NCBI GenBank assembly: GCA_963783105.1
Contig: CAWAMI010000007.1
Coordinates: forward strand, 620,001-684,000
Source of the DNA: JAVEDQ01 sp963783105
GTDB lineage: Bacteria; Actinomycetota; Actinomycetes; Frankiales; Frankiaceae
Reading direction: 5' to 3'
DNA length: 64,000 nt
A program made the translations under genes and the position numbers. Positions 58,333-64,000 of this stretch are shown here, one piece after another. The notes under the pieces are model-generated. The model saw nothing but the letters and a program-made list of their open reading frames with translations. It had not been told where the DNA came from and made no database searches. How positions within the stretch are numbered: the stretch's first letter is position 1; the number at the start of each line of letters is the position of its first letter.

Positions 58333-59046
58333 GTGTCCCGCTACCGGCCGTCACCCGAGCCGTGGACCCGGATGGCCATCCCGCTCGTGCGGGGCATCGC
58401 CCGGGTGACGAGCACGCCGGACTACCGCGGACGTTCCGGGCTGCCGCTGCGGGGCGGGCTGGTGCTCGCCGTGAACCACATCTCGAACCTCGACCCCGTC
58501 CTGCTGGCACGCTTCGTCCTGGAACTCGGTCGCATCCCGCGCTTCCTCGCCAAGTCCCAGCTGTTCGACACCCCGGCGGTCGGCACGATCCTGCGCGGGG
58601 CCCGGCAGATACCGGTGTTCCGCGGCACGGGCAACGCGGGGGAGGCGCTGTCCGCCGCGATCGACGCGCTGCGGGCGGGGGAGCTCGTCGTCATCTATCC
58701 CGAGGGGACCATCACCCGTGACCCGCACGGCTGGCCGATGGTGGCGCGCAACGGCGTGGCCCGCCTCGCCCTGCGCGCGGCCGTCCCGGTGCTGCCCGTG
58801 GCGCAGTGGCACCGGAGCGGCTGGCATGGGGGGCGTCGGTACTCCGTGCTGGTCGGTTCGCCGCTCGACGTGGTTCCGTGGCAGGAGGCGCGGACCACGC
58901 CGTCGGCCGACGCGCTGCAGGAGGTGACGTCGAGGGTGATGCGCCGGGTGCGGGACCAGCTCGCCGAACTCCGCGGAGAGACCCCACCGGTCGGGGTGTG
59001 GGACCCGCGACAGCGGACGCGCATCGGTGAGAAGTTCGTGCGGTGA
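58333..59046 (+). CDS. plsC: 1-acyl-sn-glycerol-3-phosphate acyltransferase
   Basis: 237 residues from GTG 58333. Acyltransferase motifs in order: VNHISNLDPVLLA (NHxxxxD), GARQIPVFRGTGN, VVIYPEGTITRD (PEGT), and PVLPVAQWHRSGW. It adds the second acyl chain to make phosphatidate at the membrane. Its stop overlaps the gpsA start as GTGA, and gpsA makes glycerol-3-phosphate, so both serve phospholipid synthesis. Confidence 0.94.
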   Translation: MSRYRPSPEPWTRMAIPLVRGIARVTSTPDYRGRSGLPLRGGLVLAVNHISNLDPVLLARFVLELGRIPRFLAKSQLFDTPAVGTILRGARQIPVFRGTGNAGEALSAAIDALRAGELVVIYPEGTITRDPHGWPMVARNGVARLALRAAVPVLPVAQWHRSGWHGGRRYSVLVGSPLDVVPWQEARTTPSADALQEVTSRVMRRVRDQLAELRGETPPVGVWDPRQRTRIGEKFVR

Positions 59047-60053
59047 GCACTCCTACGCCGTGGCGCGTCACCGTGATGGGCGCGGGCTCGTGGGGCACCG
59101 CGTTCGCGAAGGTGCTGGCCGACGCCGGCACGTCCGTGCGGCTGTGGGCGCGGCGCGGCGAGCTGGCCGAGGCGATCAATCGGGACCGACACAACCCGCA
59201 CTACCTGTCCGACGTCGCGCTGCCCTCCGAGATCCGGGCGACGGCCGACGCCGCCGAGGCGCTGGACGGGGCCGGCACCGTCGTGTTCGCGCTGCCGAGC
59301 CAGACGCTTCGGGTCAACCTCGAGCAGTGGCGGCCGCACTTCGCGGACAGCCCGCTGTTCGTCAGCCTGGCCAAGGGTGTGGAGCTCGCCTCGCTCAAGC
59401 GGATGAGCGAGGTCGTGTGCGACGTGACGGGCTCGGCGCCGGACCGGGTCGCCGTCGTCACCGGGCCCAACCTCGCGGGGGAGATCGCGCGCGAACAGCC
59501 CTCCGCCACCGTCGTCGCGTGCACCGATCCCGACGCGGCCGCCGCGCTGCAGCTCGCCACCGCCGGCCCGTACTTCCGGCCCTACACCAACACCGACGTC
59601 GTCGGCTGTGAGCTCGGTGGGGCGGTCAAGAACGTCATCGCGCTGGCGTGTGGCATGGCCGTCGGGATGGGCTTCGGCGACAACACCAAGGCGTCGATCA
59701 TCACCCGCGGGCTGGCCGAGACCGCGCGGCTGGGCACGGCCTACGGCGCCGACCCGATGACCTTCGCCGGCCTGGCCGGGATGGGCGACCTGGTCGCCAC
59801 CTGCAACTCGCCGCTGTCCCGCAACCGCACCTTCGGCGAGAAACTGGGCCGCGGGATGAGCCTGGCCGAGGTGGTGGCGGAGCAGGAGCAGATCGCCGAG
59901 GGCGTCAAGTCGTGCGAGGCGATCCTGGGGCTCGCGCGGGCGCGGTCGGTGGAGATGCCGATCGTGGAGCACGTGGTGCTCGCCGTGCACGAGGGGATGC
60001 CGATCAAGCAGGTGGTGCGCAGCCTGATGAGCCGCGAGCCCCGAGCGGAGTAG
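59043..60053 (+). CDS. gpsA: glycerol-3-phosphate dehydrogenase [NAD(P)+]
   Basis: 336 residues. VTVMGAGSWGTAFAKVLADA binds NAD(P); PHYLSDVALPSEIRA, AKGVELASLKRMSEV, GPNLAGEIAREQPSA, catalytic Lys in GCELGGAVKNVIALACGM and GFGDNTKASIITRGLAE. Reduces dihydroxyacetone phosphate to sn-glycerol 3-phosphate. GTG overlaps the plsC TGA. Confidence 0.97.
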   Translation: MSTPTPWRVTVMGAGSWGTAFAKVLADAGTSVRLWARRGELAEAINRDRHNPHYLSDVALPSEIRATADAAEALDGAGTVVFALPSQTLRVNLEQWRPHFADSPLFVSLAKGVELASLKRMSEVVCDVTGSAPDRVAVVTGPNLAGEIAREQPSATVVACTDPDAAAALQLATAGPYFRPYTNTDVVGCELGGAVKNVIALACGMAVGMGFGDNTKASIITRGLAETARLGTAYGADPMTFAGLAGMGDLVATCNSPLSRNRTFGEKLGRGMSLAEVVAEQEQIAEGVKSCEAILGLARARSVEMPIVEHVVLAVHEGMPIKQVVRSLMSREPRAE

Positions 60054-60083
60054 TTCAGCCAGCGCAGTAGCGGGGCGTCCGAA

Positions 60084-60089
60084 TAGTCT
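60084..60089 (+). promoter_or_regulatory. leaderless -10 box for ddl
   Basis: TAGTCT, 7 nt, ATG 60097. Confidence 0.6.
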
Positions 60090-60096
60090 CGCGGCC

Positions 60097-61209
60097 ATGT
60101 CCGAAACCGCAGACCCGTCGCGCCCACGTCTGGCGGTGCTCTTCGGCGGCCGCAGCACCGAGCACGCGATCTCCTGCGTCTCGGCGGGCAGCGTGCTCGA
60201 GGCCCTCGCCGACGGCCCCTGGGAGCTGGTGCCCGTCGGCATCACGCGCTCCGGGGGCTGGGTGCTGGCCGAGTCCGACCAGTCCTACGCCATCGAGGGC
60301 GACACGCTGCCCGAGGTCCGCGCCGGCCGGCCCGTCGTGCTCTCCGGCGACGAGGGGTTCCGCGGCCTGCGTCCGGTCGACGGCGGCGACGCCGAGCCGA
60401 TGGACCCCGTGGCGCTCGACGTCGTGTTCCCGGTATTGCACGGGCCGTTCGGCGAGGACGGCACCGTGCAGGGCCAGCTCGAGATGGCCGACCTGCCCTA
60501 CGTCGGGTCGGGGGTGTTCGCCTCGGCCGCGGCCATGGACAAGGCGCACATGAAGGCGTTGCTCCGCGCGGCCGGGCTGCCCGTCGGGTCCTACGCCGTG
60601 CTGGGCGCCCGGGGCACGCTGCCCCCCGAGGAGCGGGAGCGCTTGGGCCTGCCGGTGTTCGTCAAGCCCGCCCGGGGCGGTTCGAGCGTCGGCATCAGCC
60701 GCGTGACCTCGTGGGACGACCTCGACCCCGCGCTCGCCCTCGCCCGCGAATCGGACCCGAAGGTCGTGATCGAGGCCTCCGTCGAGGGGCGCGAGATCGA
60801 GTGCGGCGTGCTCGGGCAGGGCGGTGCCGCCGCCGTCGAGCCACCGGAGGCGTCACTGCCGGCGGAGATCCACGTCTCGACCGAGTTCGACTTCTACGAC
60901 TTCGCCGCGAAATACCTCTCCGACAGCACGACGTTCGACGTCCCTGCCGACCTCCCTGCCGAGGTGGTCGACGACGTCCGGCGCCACGCGGTCGCGGCGT
61001 TCCAGGCACTGGACTGTGCCGGTCTCGCCCGCGTCGACTTCTTCGTGCAGCCCGAGGGTGGAGTCGTCGTCAACGAGGTGAACACGATGCCCGGCTTCAC
61101 GCCCGTATCGATGTATCCGCGGATGTGGGCGGCGACCGGCGTCGAGTACCCGAAGCTGGTGCGGCGGCTGGTGGAACTGGCGGTCGAGCGGGGCAGCGGG
61201 CTCAGCTGA
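60097..61209 (+). CDS. ddl: D-alanine-D-alanine ligase
   Basis: 370 residues. Builds D-Ala-D-Ala for peptidoglycan. Motifs: LFGGRSTEHAISCVSAGSVL, VFPVLHGPFGEDGTVQGQLE, the ATP-grasp loop FVKPARGGSSVGISRV, CGVLGQGG, and metal/substrate motif FVQPEGGVVVNEVNTMPGFT. Full length. Leaderless by promoter spacing. Confidence 0.97.
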   Translation: MSETADPSRPRLAVLFGGRSTEHAISCVSAGSVLEALADGPWELVPVGITRSGGWVLAESDQSYAIEGDTLPEVRAGRPVVLSGDEGFRGLRPVDGGDAEPMDPVALDVVFPVLHGPFGEDGTVQGQLEMADLPYVGSGVFASAAAMDKAHMKALLRAAGLPVGSYAVLGARGTLPPEERERLGLPVFVKPARGGSSVGISRVTSWDDLDPALALARESDPKVVIEASVEGREIECGVLGQGGAAAVEPPEASLPAEIHVSTEFDFYDFAAKYLSDSTTFDVPADLPAEVVDDVRRHAVAAFQALDCAGLARVDFFVQPEGGVVVNEVNTMPGFTPVSMYPRMWAATGVEYPKLVRRLVELAVERGSGLS

Positions 61210-61240
61210 GGGTCGTCCCCGGGCGGCGGCACGCCACCGT

Positions 61241-61705
61241 CTACTGGGGCGTCAGGTCCGGGCCCTGCGTGTGCTTCGCGAGTGCTCCGGACAGGTCGAC
61301 CAGCACCTCGAAGCTCGACCGGTGCACCTTGGGGATCGCCACGGCCACCCGCGGCTCGCGGGTGATGGTGGTGTAGACGACGTCGTCGGCGCGGTCGTCG
61401 CCGTACCAGCCGATGTTGTTCACGATCGTCAGGTCGGTGCCCGGGCGATACGTCGCGGGGATGCCGACGCCGCAGCGCAGCACCGCCGCGGGCTTGCCCC
61501 ATGCCGCCAGCAGCGGGCTGTCCGGCGTCACATCGCGCTTCTCGAGGCCCTTGCCGATCGTGCTCGGCAGGTCGGCCGTGAGCTGGGCGCACTCCCGCGC
61601 CTCCTGCCCGTCGGGCGTAGGGACGTCGCTGACCTCGACCACCGGCTGGCCGCAGGCGGTTGCGGCGAGGGCGAGGGTCAGGAACGCCGGTATGAGCCGT
61701 CTCAG
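61241..61705 (-). CDS. DUF3515-family lipoprotein, probable CTG start
   Basis: 154 residues if read from CTG 61705. No ATG, GTG or TTG lies in frame close upstream, yet the sequence after CTG is a clean signal peptide with lipobox (LRRLIPAFLTLALAATAC). CTG overlaps the Lrp-gene stop as CTGA, the same geometry as ATGA/GTGA overlaps elsewhere here. The domain (ECAQLTADLPSTIGKGLEKR, GKPAAVLRCGVGIPATYRPG, NNIGWYGDDRADDVVYTTIT) is the actinobacterial DUF3515 family, found near ddl and thiL in mycobacteria too. Function unknown. Confidence 0.82.
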   Translation of the reverse strand: MRRLIPAFLTLALAATACGQPVVEVSDVPTPDGQEARECAQLTADLPSTIGKGLEKRDVTPDSPLLAAWGKPAAVLRCGVGIPATYRPGTDLTIVNNIGWYGDDRADDVVYTTITREPRVAVAIPKVHRSSFEVLVDLSGALAKHTQGPDLTPQ

Positions 61706-61935
61706 AGGTGCACCACCGGACAGGTGATCGTGCGGGTCAGGCCCGGGACCGGGTGCATCTTGGACGTGACGAGCGACGTCAGCTGGTCCATGTCCGCCGC
61801 CTCCGCGCGGACGATGACGTCGTAGGGGCCGGTGATGTCCTCGGAGTGCGTCACCCCGGGCAGCTCGCTCAGCGCCGCCGCCACCTCGGCGGCCTTCCCG
61901 ACCTCGGTCTGGATCAGGATGTAAGCCTGGACCAT
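61702..61935 (-). CDS. single-domain Lrp/AsnC ligand-binding (RAM/ACT) protein
   Basis: 77 residues from ATG 61935. Only the effector domain of Lrp/AsnC regulators is present (MVQAYILIQTEVGKAAEVAA, GVTHSEDITGPYDVIVRAEA, VTSKMHPVPGLTRTITCPVV); there is no DNA-binding helix-turn-helix. Such stand-alone proteins form rings and bind amino acids, perhaps tuning full-length Lrp proteins. Coupled to the DUF3515 gene, divergent from thiL. Confidence 0.9.
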   Translation of the reverse strand: MVQAYILIQTEVGKAAEVAAALSELPGVTHSEDITGPYDVIVRAEAADMDQLTSLVTSKMHPVPGLTRTITCPVVHL

Positions 61936-62014
61936 CGCGGACCCCCAGCCGTGCTCGTAGCGGCGCCGGACCGCCTCGCTCGTGGTGTCTCGCACCCTGC
62001 CCAAGGAGGATGCC

Positions 62015-62929
62015 ATTCCCACCGTCGGACAGACGGGTGAGTTCGCGCTCATCGCCCGCATCGCGGCCCGGCTGTCGGCGCCGCAGCCACCGCTCGGCCC
62101 GGGGGACGACGCGGCGGTCCTCCCTGCTCCGGACGGGCGCGTCGTGGCCACGACGGACCTGCTCGTCGAGGGCCGGCACTTCCGGTTGGACTGGTCGACG
62201 CCGGTCGACGTCGGCTTCAAGGCGGCGGCGCAGAACCTGGCGGACGTGGCCGCGATGGGGGCGCGCCCGACGGCCCTGCTCGTCGGGCTGGCGGCGCCGG
62301 CGTCGCTACCCGTCGAGGTGGCGGAGGGCTTCGCCGACGGGCTGCGGCTGGGGGCGCTGGCGGGGCGGGCGCTGGTCGTGGGCGGCGACGTCGTGCGGGG
62401 CGATCAGGTGACGCTGGCGGTGACGGCACTCGGCGACCTGCAGGGCCTGCGGCCCGTCCTGCGCAGCGGGGCCCGGGTCGGGGACCTCGTCGTCGTGGCC
62501 GGGCGTCTGGGGTGGTCGGCGGCGGGTCTGCGGCTCCTGTCGGACGGGGTGTCGGCCGGTCCGCTGGTCGACGCCCATCGTCGCCCCGACCCGCCGTATC
62601 CCCTCGGGCCGGAGCTGGCGCGACTCGGAGCGACGTCCCTCATCGACGTCAGCGACGGGCTGGCGTCGGACCTCGGGCACATCGGGACGGCGTCGGGGGT
62701 GGGGTTCGAGCTGGAGCTGTCCCGGTTGCGGGCGCTGGGAGCCGACGGCGTGCGGGACGAGGAACTGACCTTCGGCGGCGAGGACCACGCGCTGGCCGGA
62801 ACCGTGCCGAGCGGGCTCGGCGACGCGCTGCCGGCCGCCGTTCACGTCGTCGGGCGCGTCGTCGAGCAGCCGGGCGTGCGGGTGGACGGCGGGCTCGTCA
62901 GCGGGGGTTGGGATCACTTCGCTCCATAG
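62015..62929 (+). CDS. thiL: thiamine-monophosphate kinase, probable ATT start
   Basis: 304 residues if read from ATT 62015. A perfect AAGGAGG (62003-62009) is 5 nt before ATT, and the protein then starts PTVGQTGEFALIARIAARLS, where homologues start. GTG 61982 or 61985 in frame are alternatives but lack a ribosome-binding site; the ATG at 62010 is out of frame. ThiL phosphorylates thiamine monophosphate to the diphosphate. Motifs: PLGPGDDAAVLPAPDGRVVA, TTDLLVEGRHF, GGDVVRGDQVTLAVTALGD, SLIDVSDGLASDLGHI and TFGGEDHALAGTVP. thiD follows. Confidence 0.93.
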   Translation: MPTVGQTGEFALIARIAARLSAPQPPLGPGDDAAVLPAPDGRVVATTDLLVEGRHFRLDWSTPVDVGFKAAAQNLADVAAMGARPTALLVGLAAPASLPVEVAEGFADGLRLGALAGRALVVGGDVVRGDQVTLAVTALGDLQGLRPVLRSGARVGDLVVVAGRLGWSAAGLRLLSDGVSAGPLVDAHRRPDPPYPLGPELARLGATSLIDVSDGLASDLGHIGTASGVGFELELSRLRALGADGVRDEELTFGGEDHALAGTVPSGLGDALPAAVHVVGRVVEQPGVRVDGGLVSGGWDHFAP

Positions 62930-62932
62930 GCT
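62927..62932 (+). promoter_or_regulatory. leaderless -10 box for thiD
   Basis: TAGGCT overlaps the thiL stop codon TAG; 7 nt later comes the GTG at 62940. thiD may thus have its own promoter in addition to readthrough from thiL. Confidence 0.55.
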
Positions 62933-62939
62933 CGGCTCC

Positions 62940-63734
62940 GTGACCGACGCCCCGCCCCGTGTCCTGACCGTCGCCGGGTCCGACTCCGGTGGCGGGGCCG
63001 GGATCCAGGCCGACCTCAAGACGATGCTCGCGTTCGGCGTGCACGGGATGTCGGCGCTGACCGCCATCACCGCGCAGAACTCGCTCGGCGTCTCGGGGGT
63101 GTGGGAGCTCGAGCCGGACGCGGTCCGGGCGCAGATCCGGGCGGTCGTCGACGACATCGGCGTCGATGCGGTGAAGACCGGCATGCTCGCCAGCGGTCCG
63201 CTGATCGAGGTGGTGGCGGACTCCTTCTCCGACCGGTCGGTGCCGCTCGTCGTCGACCCCGTGGCCGTGAGCAAGCACGGCGACCCGCTGTTGGCCGAGG
63301 ACGCCGTCACCGCTGTGCGCTCCCTGCTGCTGCCGCTCGCGACGGTGGTGACGCCGAACCTGCACGAGGCGGCGCTGCTCAGCGGGGTGGAGGTCTCCTC
63401 CGAGGCCGACCTCCGGGCCGCCGCGGAGGCGCTGCTCGAATGCGGACCGACGTGGGTGCTCGTCAAGGGGGGCCACCTCGAGGGCGACGCCGTCGACCTG
63501 CTCACCGACGGGACGACCTGGCACGAACTGCGCGGTCCGCGGCACGACAACCGGCACACGCACGGGACTGGCTGCACGCTGGCCTCGGCGATCGCGAGCG
63601 GCCTGGCGCGCGGACAGGACGTGCCGACGGCCACCGCGGCCGCCAAGGACTACGTCAGCGGCGCGATCGCGGCGGGTTTCCCCCTGGGGACGGGCATCGG
63701 ACCTGTCGACCACGGCTGGCGTTGGCGGGGATGA
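62940..63734 (+). CDS. thiD: hydroxymethylpyrimidine/phosphomethylpyrimidine kinase
   Basis: 264 residues from GTG 62940. Ribokinase-like fold: VLTVAGSDSGGGAGIQADLK, MSALTAITAQNSLGVSGVW, VKTGMLASGPLIEVV, PLVVDPVAVSKHGDPLL, and the catalytic anion-hole motif HGTGCTLASAIASGLARG. It makes HMP-PP for thiamine. With thiL it gives a thiamine pair. No TPP riboswitch is seen nearby. Its stop overlaps the next ATG (ATGA). Confidence 0.96.
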   Translation: MTDAPPRVLTVAGSDSGGGAGIQADLKTMLAFGVHGMSALTAITAQNSLGVSGVWELEPDAVRAQIRAVVDDIGVDAVKTGMLASGPLIEVVADSFSDRSVPLVVDPVAVSKHGDPLLAEDAVTAVRSLLLPLATVVTPNLHEAALLSGVEVSSEADLRAAAEALLECGPTWVLVKGGHLEGDAVDLLTDGTTWHELRGPRHDNRHTHGTGCTLASAIASGLARGQDVPTATAAAKDYVSGAIAAGFPLGTGIGPVDHGWRWRG

Positions 63735-64000
63735 GGGCTGGCATGAGTGACGTTCGGCAGACGTACCTCGTCGAGGCGGATGCGCAGGACTGGGGCGCTC
63801 AGCTGCAGGCATGCCGCGCGGTGCTGACCCTCGTGCGGGGGCGTACGAGGCGCATGTCGGTCGACGCCTATTCGGATTACCGGGACGACCTCCCCGACGA
63901 CGTCGCCGAGGTCGAGCGCCGGCTCCGACAGCGCGGAGAGTCGCAGCACGGGGGCGACCCCGGCATGAACGTCGCGCTCGACCCGGGGAACGACGCCGAC
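63731..64000 (+). CDS. partial gene running off the window end
   Basis: An open frame from ATG 63731 (overlapping the thiD stop as ATGA; ATG 63743 is possible, with GAGGG before it) that does not stop before base 64000. The 90 residues read MSDVRQTYLVEADAQDWGAQ, LRQRGESQHGGD. High third-position G+C and coupling support coding. No family recognised. Confidence 0.6.
   Translation, partial: MRAGMSDVRQTYLVEADAQDWGAQLQACRAVLTLVRGRTRRMSVDAYSDYRDDLPDDVAEVERRLRQRGESQHGGDPGMNVALDPGNDAD

Noticed and set aside
62010..62411. ATG at 62010 as the thiL start
   Set aside because: It is out of frame with the thiL motifs and touches the AAGGAGG directly.
62930..62940. TPP riboswitch before the thiamine genes
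   Set aside because: Only short gaps precede thiL and thiD, with none of the conserved THI-box sequence visible.

Overview
The window is a very G+C-rich actinobacterial chromosome segment, almost all of it coding on both strands. Many genes start with GTG, several appear to be transcribed without leaders, and the gene order on the right (FAH-family enzyme - gltX - tRNA-Gln/tRNA-Glu - IclR regulator - leuC - leuD - hup, then mutT1/ppk/cofC/gpsA/ddl/thiL) is the order known from Mycobacterium and related actinomycetes. The extra LamG and LGFP-repeat exoproteins and DUF559 gene fit a non-mycobacterial actinomycete; the genus cannot be fixed from the sequence alone.

Layout. 1-3.4 kb: gatA (5' truncated) and gatB, with a small membrane protein between them. 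3.4-6.0 kb: minus-strand genes for a shortened receiver-domain protein, a PQQ-type sugar dehydrogenase lipoprotein and an alpha/beta hydrolase. 6.1-9.5 kb: ilvD and a class B penicillin-binding protein. 9.5-11.3 kb: a DUF559 (VSR-like) nuclease-type gene flanked on both sides by arrays of one modular repeat family. 11.3-15.0 kb: ilvB leader peptide and attenuator, then ilvB-ilvN-ilvC and a strong terminator. 15.2-26.8 kb: a secreted beta-propeller/LamG protein, serA, a secreted amidase with five LGFP repeats, hydrolases, an ACT protein, an MFS exporter and a nucleotidyltransferase-like gene. 26.9-37.2 kb: leuA with a leucine-rich leader peptide, a Ser/Thr kinase, leuB, ilvE and cimA, with small genes between. 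37.2-41.2 kb: WXG100, NmrA-like, DUF2277 and phospholipase D-like genes. 41.2-44.5 kb: FAH-family gene, gltX split into two ORFs, a lipoprotein, tRNA-Gln(CUG) and tRNA-Glu(CUC). 44.6-51.7 kb: histidine kinase, methyltransferase, SRPBCC protein, IclR regulator divergent from leuCD, methyltransferase, hup. 51.7-58.3 kb (minus): alcohol dehydrogenase, then a tightly coupled cofC-ppk-CYTH/CHAD-mutT1 operon. 58.3-64 kb: plsC-gpsA, ddl, a DUF3515 lipoprotein with an Lrp-type ACT protein, thiL, thiD and a partial gene.

The common theme is branched-chain amino acid synthesis: ilvD, ilvBNC, ilvE, leuA, leuB, leuCD and cimA all lie in 64 kb, with leader-peptide attenuators before ilvB and leuA and an IclR-type site before leuC. 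A second theme is Glu/Gln-tRNA: GltX, both tRNAs and GatAB are all here, as expected for the indirect tRNA-Gln route. The observations most worth checking are the repeat-flanked DUF559 locus, the split gltX, the possible ATT and CTG start codons of thiL and the DUF3515 gene, and the mirror-image divergent leaderless promoter at 41.2 kb.
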